From Fluviispira multicolorata (GTDB lineage Bacteria > Bdellovibrionota_B > Oligoflexia > Silvanigrellales > Silvanigrellaceae): 64,000 nucleotides of DNA. The position numbers and the translations under genes were made by a program. Below, one piece after another: positions 28,022 through 39,219 of this stretch. Position 1 is the stretch's first letter, and each line of letters opens with the position of its first letter. The DNA lies in NCBI RefSeq assembly GCF_009208585.1, contig NZ_WFLN01000010.1, positions 157,052-221,051 on the forward strand. The letters run 5' to 3'. The notes beneath the pieces are model-generated. The model was given only the letters and a program-made list of their open reading frames with translations. It was not told where the DNA came from and searched no databases.

Positions 28022-28879
28022 ATGGTAAATTTAGCAAAAATAAAAACCATTGGCATCATAGGAGCAGGACAAATGGGCAGTGGAATTGCTCAAATAGCTG
28101 CTCAAGCAGGATTTCAAACTCTATTATTTGATGTGAATAAGGAAGGATTACAAAAAGCAATATTAGGAATTGAAAAAAGTCTATCAAAACTATTTGAAAA
28201 AGGAAAAATAGACGAACATCCTCCAGTGATTTTAGGAAGAATTAAAAAAGTTATTCAACTTTCAGATCTCGTTCAAGCTGATTTTGTAATAGAAGCAGTT
28301 AATGAAAATGAAGAATTAAAAAAAAGTATTTTTATTGAATTAGATAAAATAATGCCTTCTCATGTTATTCTCGCAAGTAATACAAGCAGTCTTTCCGTAA
28401 CACGCCTAGCTTCTGTCACACGAAGACCTGAATTATTTATTGGCATGCATTTTATGAATCCCGTTCCTTTAATGTCTCTTGTAGAAATAATAAGAGGTCA
28501 TGCAACTTCTAATGAAACCTACAATTTAACCAAAGAACTTTCAGCAAAAATGAATAAAGTCAGTGTCTGTTCACAAGATTATCCGGGATTTATTATCAAC
28601 AGAATACTCATGCCAATGATAAATGAAGCATTTTATACGCTTATGGAAGGCATTGCCAGCGCAGAAGATATTGATACTGGGATGAAACTTGGCACTAACC
28701 AGCCGATGGGTCCTCTCACTCTAGCCGATTTTATTGGCTTAGATACATGCTATGCTATTATAAAAATTTTGCATGATGGATTGGGTGATAATAAATATAG
28801 ACCTTGCCCACTTCTTAAAAAATATGTTGATGCAGGCTACTTCGGCAAAAAATCAGGGCAAGGTGTATATAAATATTAA
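28022..28879 (+). CDS. hbd: 3-hydroxybutyryl-CoA (3-hydroxyacyl-CoA) dehydrogenase
   Basis: A 285-residue NAD-dependent enzyme that interconverts 3-hydroxyacyl-CoA and 3-ketoacyl-CoA. AAGGAG lies nine bases before the ATG at 28022, favouring it over the upstream ATG at 28004. The Rossmann motif is GIIGAGQMGSGIAQIAA. The active-site His lies in GMHFMNPVPLM and a conserved Glu in VEIIRG. The C-terminal domain has PMGPLTLADFIGLD and ends in GKKSGQGVYKY, as in Hbd/PaaH proteins. It stands alone without thiolase or crotonase, so it may serve fatty-acid or butanoate metabolism. Confidence 0.95.
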   Translation: MVNLAKIKTIGIIGAGQMGSGIAQIAAQAGFQTLLFDVNKEGLQKAILGIEKSLSKLFEKGKIDEHPPVILGRIKKVIQLSDLVQADFVIEAVNENEELKKSIFIELDKIMPSHVILASNTSSLSVTRLASVTRRPELFIGMHFMNPVPLMSLVEIIRGHATSNETYNLTKELSAKMNKVSVCSQDYPGFIINRILMPMINEAFYTLMEGIASAEDIDTGMKLGTNQPMGPLTLADFIGLDTCYAIIKILHDGLGDNKYRPCPLLKKYVDAGYFGKKSGQGVYKY

Positions 28880-28881
28880 AA

Positions 28882-30102
28882 TTAAACTCTAAGCTTGCTC
28901 AACCCTTTTTCTTTCTGCCCAGCAATACAAATAAAGGGGGCGATTAAAGATATAATTGCAATTGATACAAATAAAAAACTTGATCCTAAATGAGTTAAAA
29001 GAAAGCCTCCCCAAATTGGCCCTAAAACACTTCCTAGATTTTTAAATGATGCAGCCCCAAAATATGCCCCTCGCATATGAGGTGGGGCAAACGTATCAAT
29101 TAATTCATTTGAAATTGGAAAAACAAGAATTTCACCAGAGGTGATAAGAATCACAGATAGAATCAAAATAAATATTGAATTTAAATTGATCGTCAATGAA
29201 AGAAAACCGACTGCAAGCAGAGCAGAACCTAATATTAAACTTTTTAATAAGCCTATTTTTCTTGTTACTCTATATAAGGAGCCTTGTAAAAGAATAACTA
29301 ATATACCATTTGTAGTTAGAAAGTATGAGTAATATTCAATACCATTCTTTACTTCTTGATTCATAATTTGCGGGAAAGTAGTTGTAATTTGATTATAACA
29401 GAAAATAATAAGAATGCAGCTTAAAATTAAATAAAGCATTTTTTTATCATGAACAATAATTGAACATGACTCTTTAAAGCTATGTCTTTTTCCACTGAAA
29501 GTTGGGACACTATGAATATTTTTTTTCATTAGAATAAAAAAAACAGAAAAATAAATAATATATAAAAAACCTGCATATAAAAAGCTAATACCCACTCCAT
29601 TTGAATTTAATAAAAGTCCAATCATTGGACCTATTGCTGCGCCAAAATTTAAGCTGAAATATCTTAATTGGAAAATCACTCCCTTTAGGGAAGGAGGAGC
29701 TAAATCACTTAAAAATGCCGTGGCGACAGGTTCATAAACTCCACTCGATATTCCAGAAAAGACGCAAAGAATTGTAAAAGTGAAAATTTTAATTTCCATA
29801 TTTGCAATTTGAGTAGCTAAAAAGAAAGAAAATAGAATCAATGTAGAAGTAAAAACTGTGAGCAAAAGAATATTTTTTCTTCCCAATTTGTCTGACAAGT
29901 AACCGCCAATAAATGATGAACAGATGCCAGCAAGAGGTGCAGTACCTATTATAATACCAATTTTTGTTGGGCTAAGATTGGTATTATTCGCTAAAAATAT
30001 TGCAATAAAAGGAAGGGTCATAAAGGTTGACATTTTTTGTAGGAAAATTCCAACTAAAATGGAAGTAATAGATGGGCTTAATGAAAATATATATTTAAAC
30101 AT
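28882..30102 (-). CDS. MFS transporter
   Basis: A 406-residue protein with about twelve hydrophobic segments. The ATG at 30102 has AAAGG at seven-base spacing. The loop between segments 2 and 3 has GGYLSDKLGRKN, the MFS motif A, and a later half-repeat has LYRVTRKIGLLK. The GISSGVYEPVATAFLSDLAPP segment is typical of drug-efflux-type MFS proteins. No ligand can be inferred. It is convergent with hbd, with 2 bp between them. Confidence 0.9.
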   Translation of the reverse strand: MFKYIFSLSPSITSILVGIFLQKMSTFMTLPFIAIFLANNTNLSPTKIGIIIGTAPLAGICSSFIGGYLSDKLGRKNILLLTVFTSTLILFSFFLATQIANMEIKIFTFTILCVFSGISSGVYEPVATAFLSDLAPPSLKGVIFQLRYFSLNFGAAIGPMIGLLLNSNGVGISFLYAGFLYIIYFSVFFILMKKNIHSVPTFSGKRHSFKESCSIIVHDKKMLYLILSCILIIFCYNQITTTFPQIMNQEVKNGIEYYSYFLTTNGILVILLQGSLYRVTRKIGLLKSLILGSALLAVGFLSLTINLNSIFILILSVILITSGEILVFPISNELIDTFAPPHMRGAYFGAASFKNLGSVLGPIWGGFLLTHLGSSFLFVSIAIISLIAPFICIAGQKEKGLSKLRV

Positions 30103-30172
30103 AAAAAAACCTTTAATACACATAAGATTATTTTTATAGTTTATATATTAATATTATTCTGTCAATTTTTCA

Positions 30173-31327
30173 CTATTTAAATTCTTCCAATAAATCTTCT
30201 GCTATTGCCATTGAAGATGTTAATCCCGGCGATTCGATACCTAGAAAATGTACTGACATATTATTTCCTTCACGAATTTTTTTAATATGAAAATCTTCTT
30301 CAAGCTTATTATCAATAAATAACTTTGGGCGAACCCCAATATAATTGGGCGATAAATCTTTCAATTCTAAAGTAGGAATTAATCTTTTTCCTTCTACATA
30401 GAATTTTTCTTTAACATCATCTCGCATATCGAAAAATTTATATAAATTTTGATCATCTGCATCATTGCTCTCAGCAAAAGACCAATCTACATCAGGCCCT
30501 AGCTTAAATTTACCATCTAATTCAAAAGTAATATGAATTCCTACGCAACCACTTGGATCTGGAATGGGGTAGATAAGCTTATTGAAATAATTATTATACT
30601 TTGCTGGTAATGAATAATATCGACCCCGACAAGCTTTTGTTTTATAAACTTCTCGAGAAACAAAATTATTTGCAATCTTGGCTGAGGAGAGTCCTCCCGC
30701 ATTTAGAAAATATTGACAACGCATATAATAAGAATTTCCATTTTCATCACATGCTTCAAAAACAATTCCATCTGTACCTACATCAATCAATTTTACAAAA
30801 GAATTTCGATATGCAAGAGCAACATTTTGATACTTAGCCATTTGCTCAAGAGTCTGCATTAATTTATGGCTATCAATAATTCCTGTTTCCGAAGAATAAA
30901 GAGCATTTCTAAAGTGACTCATCTTTTCATCACTCTTTAGTTGATCTTTATTTAAAAATTTAAGATTCACTCCATTTTTTAATGCTTTATTTTGAAGATC
31001 TAAAATTATCTCATCTTGTTCTTCTGTAGAACTAACAATATATTTCCCACATTTTAAAAATGGAATTGAATATTCATTACAGAAACTGTATAATAGTTTA
31101 TTCCCCTTTACACAATATTTTGCCTTTAGCGAGTTTTCATCATAATAAATTCCAGCATGTATTACTTCACTGTTTCGTGAGGAAGTTTCTGTTCCAAAAC
31201 GATCGGATCTTTCAAGTAAAGCAATTGATTTTTCCGGATATCTCTTGGATAATTGCGCTGCAAGATTTAAACCAAGCACACCTGCTCCAATAATTATAAA
31301 ATCACTGTACATCACCTCATTCTTCAT
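30173..31327 (-). CDS. FAD-dependent oxidoreductase, L-2-hydroxyglutarate dehydrogenase-like
   Basis: A 384-residue DAO-type flavoprotein. AGGAAG sits six bases before the ATG at 31327. The dinucleotide-binding motif is IIGAGVLGLNLAAQL, followed by ALLERSDRFGTETSSRNSEV and HAGIYY, which is the signature of LhgO/L2HGDH proteins. Later motifs are NAGGLSSAKIAN and HFLGIESPGLTSSMAIAEDL at the C-terminus. The expected reaction is oxidation of L-2-hydroxyglutarate or a similar 2-hydroxy acid with electrons passed to quinone. The gene diverges from the deaminase-dinB operon. Confidence 0.88.
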   Translation of the reverse strand: MKNEVMYSDFIIIGAGVLGLNLAAQLSKRYPEKSIALLERSDRFGTETSSRNSEVIHAGIYYDENSLKAKYCVKGNKLLYSFCNEYSIPFLKCGKYIVSSTEEQDEIILDLQNKALKNGVNLKFLNKDQLKSDEKMSHFRNALYSSETGIIDSHKLMQTLEQMAKYQNVALAYRNSFVKLIDVGTDGIVFEACDENGNSYYMRCQYFLNAGGLSSAKIANNFVSREVYKTKACRGRYYSLPAKYNNYFNKLIYPIPDPSGCVGIHITFELDGKFKLGPDVDWSFAESNDADDQNLYKFFDMRDDVKEKFYVEGKRLIPTLELKDLSPNYIGVRPKLFIDNKLEEDFHIKKIREGNNMSVHFLGIESPGLTSSMAIAEDLLEEFK

Positions 31328-31393
31328 TTGCACTTCCTGTTCTAAAAGGTTATTCCAATAGCATAGCTTTGATTTCTATAAGGATGAAATTAA

Positions 31394-33405
<2,012 letters not shown>

Positions 33406-33760
33406 ATAATCTGAAACCAAAAATAAATTAATATTTTTTAATTTATTAAAATATAAAAATTTTAAAAATAATATTTTCACTAAAAAAAGTTTCACAAGTG
33501 AATATTGATCTTGGGAACAAATCCGCCAGCCACAAATGTTAAAAAAAACACCACTTCATCGCTTCTATATATTTCTATATAAGTGGTGAAGTTTTTTAAC
33601 TAAATGAAATATATTATTTTATTGATTATTTTTTGTATTTTTAAAAATTTATGCCTATCGACTTTTTTAAAGAATGTCTGATATAAAGCATGAAGAGCTT
33701 TTTGAGCCCAGCCCAAAGTGCAGAAAATGCGATTTGTTTTTATTATTTTAGGAGGTTACA
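33406..33760. other. Intergenic region between dinB and htrA
   Basis: This 355-bp AT-rich stretch contains one hairpin (listed separately) and presumably the htrA promoter. No open frame with a start signal is convincing. Confidence 0.5.
33549..33597 (+). terminator. Bulged hairpin followed by T-run, possible dinB terminator
   Basis: The outer arms CACCACT (33549-33555) and AGTGGTG (33582-33588) enclose an inner TATATA-TTTC-TATATA hairpin (33566-33581), with about ten unpaired bases on the left. AAG and six Ts follow. It lies 144 bp after the dinB stop. The long asymmetry makes the terminator call tentative. Confidence 0.4.
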
Positions 33761-35371
33761 GTGAATTTAGATGTAAATGACTCAAAGAAGGTATCAAAAT
33801 TTATGAAAGCCAGAGCAAAAAATATCGTTGTAGCAAGCATTTCAATAGCAGCTTTATTTGGTGTTGCAAGTGCAGGTTTGCTTATTTTCAAACCTGAAGC
33901 ATTTAGAAATATGAGCGACGATCTGTCCGCTCAAGCTTCAACAAACACATACGCTTTACCACCCAACCAAGCCCCCACACCTAGCCCTGATGCAGAGTTT
34001 TTAAAGAAATTCAAAAAAGTTTTTTCGAATGTTGCTGAAGAAAGCAGTCAGGCTCTTGTTTTTATTGTTGCAGAAAAAAAAGTAAATGCCCCACAATATG
34101 ATTTTCCAGATGAATTCTTTTTTCCATTTTTGCCACCACAATTCAAAGGCGGTCCAAACCCAAGAGGAAACGGAAAAAAGCAAGGGATTGAAACCGATGG
34201 CGGATCTGGATTCATAGTCGATTTAAAAAGTGGTTATATTATAACTAATAATCATGTCATTGAAGGTGCTGACAAAATTACTGTAACGACTAAAGACAAG
34301 AAAAAATACAAAGCAAAAATTATTGGCACAGCAAAAAATGTTGATATTGCCGTTCTTAAACTTGAAGATTTCAAACCTACTTCAGAATTAAAACAAGTGA
34401 ATCTCGCAAATTCAAATGATGTAAAAGTAGGAGACTGGGTTCTTGCCTTAGGAGCCCCCTTTGAACTGGAGCAAACCGTCACAATGGGTGTGGTCAGTGC
34501 TGTACAAAGAACAAGTGATACACTTGGAATTAATGGAGCAAACAGCTTTATTCAAACAGATGCAGCAATTAATCCAGGAAATTCAGGGGGCCCACTTGTT
34601 AACTTAGATGGCCAAGTTATTGGAATGAATACAGCCATTTTTTCGAAAAATGGTACCAGTGTTGGTATTGGTTTTTCAATTCCTGCAAATACAATTCGTC
34701 TGGTAGCAGAGTCAATTATCAACAATGGAAAGCTCACTCAAGCTTACTTAGGTGTAGAAATGTATGATTTAAACAAGTTTGGGGCAGCTGCCATGAAAGA
34801 AATGAAAATTGAGCCAAATACCGAGGGAGCACTCGTTATGCGTGTGGTTCCAGGAAGCCCTGCTGCAAAATCAGGATTACAACCTTATGACATTATTCAA
34901 AGTGTAAATGGAGAAACGGTAAAAGCCTCTTCAGATATTCAAAGACAAATTATATTCTTAAAACCAGGTTCAAATATTAAACTTGGAATCCTTAGAAACG
35001 GTAAAAAAGTAGAATTAAAAGCGACTGTCACCGAATTGCCAAATTCAAAAAGTGATAAAAATGAAGATTCAGAAACAACTGAAAAGTCTGGAAAATCATT
35101 GGCAAGAAATTTTGGGCTTTCATTTTCAAATAAAAAATCTCCTACAGGCAAAGGTGTTGTCGTTGGTGGTGTTCAACAAGGCAGTCTTGCTGACAGAGCT
35201 GGAATTGCTCAAGGAGATGTGATTGTAAGCGTGAACAAAGAACCTGTTTCTAACTCTAAAGATGTAGAAAAAATCTTAGAAAAAGCTAAAAAAGCAAATT
35301 CTTCTATGATTTTCCTACTCGTAGAAAGAGAAGATACGCAATCTGCTATCATCCTTCCGTTAAATAGTTAG
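33761..35371 (+). CDS. DegP/HtrA-type periplasmic serine protease
   Basis: A 536-residue protein that begins at GTG with an excellent AGGAGGT five bases upstream. An N-terminal hydrophobic segment (about 21-43) is a signal anchor or uncleaved signal. The trypsin-like domain has the complete triad H165 (TNNHVIEGAD), D195 (DIAVLK) and S275 (NPGNSGGPL). Two PDZ domains follow, about 320-410 (QAYLGVEMYDL, GSPAAKSGLQPYDII) and 440-530 (GSLADRAGIAQGDVI). A Pro-rich linker and a Phe/Pro-rich loop near 112-130 precede the protease core. It should degrade or chaperone misfolded envelope proteins. A strong terminator follows the stop codon. Confidence 0.97.
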   Translation: MNLDVNDSKKVSKFMKARAKNIVVASISIAALFGVASAGLLIFKPEAFRNMSDDLSAQASTNTYALPPNQAPTPSPDAEFLKKFKKVFSNVAEESSQALVFIVAEKKVNAPQYDFPDEFFFPFLPPQFKGGPNPRGNGKKQGIETDGGSGFIVDLKSGYIITNNHVIEGADKITVTTKDKKKYKAKIIGTAKNVDIAVLKLEDFKPTSELKQVNLANSNDVKVGDWVLALGAPFELEQTVTMGVVSAVQRTSDTLGINGANSFIQTDAAINPGNSGGPLVNLDGQVIGMNTAIFSKNGTSVGIGFSIPANTIRLVAESIINNGKLTQAYLGVEMYDLNKFGAAAMKEMKIEPNTEGALVMRVVPGSPAAKSGLQPYDIIQSVNGETVKASSDIQRQIIFLKPGSNIKLGILRNGKKVELKATVTELPNSKSDKNEDSETTEKSGKSLARNFGLSFSNKKSPTGKGVVVGGVQQGSLADRAGIAQGDVIVSVNKEPVSNSKDVEKILEKAKKANSSMIFLLVEREDTQSAIILPLNS

Positions 35372-35396
35372 TTTTATTTATACTTATTTTCTACTT

Positions 35397-35445
35397 ACCT
35401 TCTTTGAAATATTTTTTTAATGTTTTTCAAAGAAGGTTTTTAATG
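35397..35445 (+). terminator. Intrinsic terminator of htrA
   Basis: A perfect 13-bp inverted repeat, ACCTTCTTTGAAA at 35397-35409 and its complement at 35425-35437, with a 15-nt loop. It is followed by a T-rich tail and lies 26 bp after the htrA stop codon. Confidence 0.8.
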
Positions 35446-35520
35446 TTTTTATTTGAAATAAAAATATGTTAAATAAAAAAAGTCAATCTTTTATTATTTA
35501 TTAGAGGCAGGCTAAAATCT

Positions 35521-36012
35521 ATGAACATTCTTAAATTGAATACAGAAAAATCCTTAGTTGGAATTGAAATCAGGACAAGTAACTCCATAGAATATTCAAA
35601 TAATGGTAAGATTCCAAAATTATGGGAAACTTTCTTTAAAGACGAAATCACACGTAAAATTAAAAATAAAACATCTGAAAACATTCATGGCATTTACTCA
35701 AACTATGAATCGGACCATACGGGTGAATATGATTATTTTATTGGTTTTGAAATTCAGGATGTAACACCATATTTAAATAATAAAACACTTATCATAAAAA
35801 AAATTGATAAAGGCAGTTATTCTGTTATCACTACTGAAAAAGGTTTTGCACAAAGTGTGATTTCAGCTGCTTGGGAAAAAATATGGAAAATGAACCCTAT
35901 TGAGTTGGGTGGTAAGCGTTTATTTAAAACAGACTTTGAAATATACACTCAAAATACAAGCAGTCCTAATGAAGAAATTTTTCATATTTATCTTGGGATT
36001 CAAACTGAATGA
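35521..36012 (+). CDS. GyrI-like/effector-binding domain protein
   Basis: A 163-residue stand-alone effector-binding domain (the AraC_E_bind/GyrI, SOUL-like fold). The pattern is GIEIRTSN at the start, then a segment with IPKLWETFFKD, IHGIYSNYESDHTGEYDYFIGFEI, then YSVITTEKGFAQSVISAAWEKIW, and an ending with TDFEIYT and IYLGIQ. In this family the Trp/Tyr/Glu residues form a pocket for small hydrophobic cationic ligands. The protein has no DNA-binding domain, as with GyrI and Cass2-type proteins. It sits between the htrA terminator and an unknown gene. Confidence 0.82.
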   Translation: MNILKLNTEKSLVGIEIRTSNSIEYSNNGKIPKLWETFFKDEITRKIKNKTSENIHGIYSNYESDHTGEYDYFIGFEIQDVTPYLNNKTLIIKKIDKGSYSVITTEKGFAQSVISAAWEKIWKMNPIELGGKRLFKTDFEIYTQNTSSPNEEIFHIYLGIQTE

Positions 36013-36257
36013 CTATTAACAATAAATTATATTTCAAACAACTTCTTTAATCATTGACATTTATAATAATAAATTTAAAAAGTAATTGAGCTGATTATAA
36101 AAATTAAATAAATTATAATCTCTTCTTAATTTTATTTTATCATCAATTAAAATAGCTCAGGCAATGGGAAACAATTATTGATACAATGAAAGCACATTTG
36201 TGAGAGTTTTTTTCGCACTTGCCAGTACCTGAGCATCTCTTAAAAGGAATTTTAATA

Positions 36258-36659
36258 ATGTCTCAACCAGAGCGTCTCAATGAAATCAGTGGATGGATTC
36301 TTCCCTGTGGAAAATGGTATGATACCGAAGAATGGTGGCATATAAATGCATTGTATGATCTACGTGATTCTGGATTAAATGAATTGCAAAATTTATCTAC
36401 CTTAAATATCCTTTCAGGTGGCGATGAAGCTCAAATTCGCGATCACGTTGCCAGCCTTGGCTTTATTAAAATATCTCGCAATCAGCTGGATGGTGTGCAA
36501 ATGTCTCGTCAACAACTTTCAACTTTACAATCTCTTTTACTCTTATGTGATCCTGAACAAGAAGTTGGGATATTAATTGGAAATACAGGTATTATAAAAA
36601 ATATAAATATTTCTCGGATTATGAAATTAAAAAACCCTGTGTTATTATTTGAAATTTAA
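36258..36659 (+). CDS. Hypothetical protein
   Basis: A 133-residue soluble protein. AAGGAA lies eight bases upstream of the ATG at 36258, and the next upstream ATG at 36219 has no such site. It starts MSQPERLNEISGWILPCGKW and includes EEWWHINALYDLRDSG. A middle helical part (DEAQIRDHVASLGFIKISRN) may be a small alpha-helical domain. No family or motif is recognised. It is convergent with the exporter gene of the aminomutase operon, 17 bp apart. Confidence 0.7.
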   Translation: MSQPERLNEISGWILPCGKWYDTEEWWHINALYDLRDSGLNELQNLSTLNILSGGDEAQIRDHVASLGFIKISRNQLDGVQMSRQQLSTLQSLLLLCDPEQEVGILIGNTGIIKNINISRIMKLKNPVLLFEI

Positions 36660-36676
36660 AACTCTTCTATTGTATA

Positions 36677-37906
36677 TCATGAAATTTTCTGAGGAATTTT
36701 TAAATAATATTTCAGCGAGAAAAATATAATTGCTAATATTGGAAAAGCATGAAATAGAGTTACCACATACTTTACTTGTAAAAAATGCAGAAGAGGAACG
36801 CACATTGCAATTCCAATTGTAAAACCTATTGTTTGAAGTAGCATAATAGCACTCAATAAAGTCATCCTTATTTCTGAACTCTCTTTTTGAGCCAAAGTTA
36901 TTGTTGAAACTTCTGAAGCTCCATCCCCTAGTCCTGCAAAAAGAGAAAAGATTAATATTAAAATTAAATTGAACTGCCAAAATGCTAATATAAAGAATGT
37001 TGACATGATAAAAACACCAACAAAAAATGAGAATGATAATAAATTTTGCTGATTCATATACTTTGAAAAACGTCTGACTGAGCTCGCCCCTATAAATTTA
37101 CCCACTGCCCAAAAAGCTATCATAAAGCCCAACATTCTTCCGGCAGAGTCAGGTGAAATAATATTAGCAAAAATGGGTTTACCAATATTATGTGCACTGC
37201 TTCCAAAAGTATCTAGTAAAGTAATTAATAACAGAATTCCCCATAGAGGAGATTTATTAATTGCATTTTTAGTTTTTATAAAAAATTCTTTATATGTCTG
37301 CTGAGTGTTCTCAATTTTTTGATTGATTTTATATGGAGCTCTATCACTTAAGAAAAGAATAGATATTGCTGAAGAAAAGTAAATAAATGAAATCAATAAA
37401 AAGACGAATTTGTAATCAAAAAAAGCAAGTAGAGCTCCAGAACATAAACTACCAATAATAACTCCAATTGATGCTACAAAAATAAACCAAGTATTTATTC
37501 CAATAACTTTTTCTGATTCAAATAATTCTGGTATTTTCACATTCATAGCAATATTATACAATGAACTTCCTAACCCTAAAAAGAATCCTAAAAATATTAA
37601 AACAAATACTTTACTTTGATCATTCTCAATAAATAGCAAAGATAAAACAATGATTCCTCGAACAAAGTCAATTAAAAAAAATAAATTTTTACTTTGAGTA
37701 ATTAAATAGATCTTAGAAATAAAAATGCATCCAAAAAAAATACCCAAAATACGAAAGCAAAGAAATCCTCCACTATAAAATGGATCCTTTGTAGTAAGAT
37801 ATATAAAAGAAATAAATGATATGAATGCAGAGTAAGATGCGATTTCTGAAAACAACTTTGAAGAAATTATTGGAATTGGATTAATTTCAAAGCTTTTATT
37901 TTTCAT
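36677..37906 (-). CDS. MFS exporter of the aminomutase operon
   Basis: A 409-residue membrane protein with about twelve hydrophobic segments, resembling MFS_3-type efflux proteins. Motifs include SDRAPYK in the central loop and GLGDGASEVSTITLAQKESS in segments 9-11. Its ATG overlaps the ATP-grasp stop codon by 4 nt (ATGA), so it is translationally coupled to that ligase. As the last gene of a four-gene biosynthetic operon, it most likely exports the pathway's product or gives self-protection; this is inference from position. Confidence 0.88.
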   Translation of the reverse strand: MKNKSFEINPIPIISSKLFSEIASYSAFISFISFIYLTTKDPFYSGGFLCFRILGIFFGCIFISKIYLITQSKNLFFLIDFVRGIIVLSLLFIENDQSKVFVLIFLGFFLGLGSSLYNIAMNVKIPELFESEKVIGINTWFIFVASIGVIIGSLCSGALLAFFDYKFVFLLISFIYFSSAISILFLSDRAPYKINQKIENTQQTYKEFFIKTKNAINKSPLWGILLLITLLDTFGSSAHNIGKPIFANIISPDSAGRMLGFMIAFWAVGKFIGASSVRRFSKYMNQQNLLSFSFFVGVFIMSTFFILAFWQFNLILILIFSLFAGLGDGASEVSTITLAQKESSEIRMTLLSAIMLLQTIGFTIGIAMCVPLLHFLQVKYVVTLFHAFPILAIIFFSLKYYLKIPQKIS

Positions 37907-39216
37907 ATTTTGATATTTATCCTTATTTTATTTCTAAATTTATTATCATTCTCAATTATTTCTTCAATACTTTTACCTTTATGTAAAATATCAACAACAA
38001 ACATTTCTTCATTTTCACCATTTATAAATTCTCCGTCTTTATAATGCCTTTTGGCATTAATAACTTCATGGTAACTTTCTACTTCTGCTAATCCAGTTAT
38101 AGACTTTAATATTCCTTTTTCATAAGGATAAATCACAGAAATTGCAAAGTGATTATTAAAATATTTTTTTTGAAACTCTTTAATTGGCTGACCTATAGCT
38201 TGAGATATAAAAATATCTTCAAATTTAAAGTTATAATAAATTTCAAGATTATCTCTAACTCTTGAGCCTCCTACTCTTGGATTAACTTCAATTACGCTTG
38301 GTTGACCACATTTATCTAACCTTAACTCTAAATGACAAAAACAATTTTTAAGACCCAATGCCTTTACTATATCAATTGAATATTGACATATTTTTTTTTG
38401 CTCGTCCTCTGTCAAAGTAAATGGCGGAGTCACAGTAATATTTTCATATACACAATGATTTCTTTCAATTACATTAAATTTTTCATGAATTAGCAGTGGT
38501 AATACTTTATTTTCATCACAAAATATTTCTACACTGTATTCATTTCCAGCTATTAATTCTTCAACTAATAGCTGATTAGCATTATCAAAATTAAAATTAT
38601 TATATTTGTATTGATAACAGATATCATAGAATGCATTTCTTACATTCTCTTTATAGAAGCGATACGCTTCCTGCAGCTCATAAATATTATTGCACTTTGA
38701 TACAAAGCCAGATGCCATTCCCATAACTGGTTTTGCAATGAGAGGAAAACCTACTTGTGAAGACTTTTCTATAATATCTTCTTCACACTCTAGTAAAGCA
38801 AATTTAACTGAATAAATATGATTTTCTTTCAGAACTTCTCTCATTAAAAATTTATTATGTGAATTATAAAGTGCATCGGAGTTATTATGCGGCAAATTGA
38901 GGTTTTGAGCAATTTTTGCAACTTGCGCTGAAAGTAAAATACTACTATCCGATTTAAAATAGCCTAAAGGTGTGCTTAGACCTATGATATTATATTCAGC
39001 TTTAATTAAACTTATTATTTTTTCAAGAGTCTTATTTTCAAAATCACTTACAGGGATTACTTGATAAGATACATCCTCAAGAAAATCATTCAAAAGTTTT
39101 TCAGGTATAATAGAAATAGCATGATAACCTTTTTCAACAGCTCGATTGAGAATCTTTTTTAACTGATTCTTGTAATAAAAATTGTTCTCTATTAATATTA
39201 GACAATCCTTTTTCAT
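37903..39216 (-). CDS. ATP-grasp ligase (amino acid/carboxylate-amine ligase)
   Basis: A 437-residue ATP-grasp enzyme. The N-terminal pre-ATP-grasp domain (about 1-105) is followed by the ATP-binding fold with FPLIAKPVMGMASGFV. LLVEELIAGNEYSVEIF comes next, then the Mg-binding region HLELRLDKCGQPSVIEVNPRVGGSRV. These are the hallmarks of BacD-like L-amino acid ligases, biotin carboxylase-like and related enzymes that form an acyl phosphate and then an amide. The gene starts 3 bp after the aminomutase stop. The likely job is to join an amino acid or beta-amino acid to another acid or amine. Confidence 0.9.
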   Translation of the reverse strand: MKKDCLILIENNFYYKNQLKKILNRAVEKGYHAISIIPEKLLNDFLEDVSYQVIPVSDFENKTLEKIISLIKAEYNIIGLSTPLGYFKSDSSILLSAQVAKIAQNLNLPHNNSDALYNSHNKFLMREVLKENHIYSVKFALLECEEDIIEKSSQVGFPLIAKPVMGMASGFVSKCNNIYELQEAYRFYKENVRNAFYDICYQYKYNNFNFDNANQLLVEELIAGNEYSVEIFCDENKVLPLLIHEKFNVIERNHCVYENITVTPPFTLTEDEQKKICQYSIDIVKALGLKNCFCHLELRLDKCGQPSVIEVNPRVGGSRVRDNLEIYYNFKFEDIFISQAIGQPIKEFQKKYFNNHFAISVIYPYEKGILKSITGLAEVESYHEVINAKRHYKDGEFINGENEEMFVVDILHKGKSIEEIIENDNKFRNKIRINIKI

Positions 39217-39219
39217 AAT

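Noticed and set aside
36645..36980. Minus-strand open frame overlapping the MFS gene end
   Set aside because: It is a shifted frame of the transporter gene, with composition typical of out-of-frame translation.
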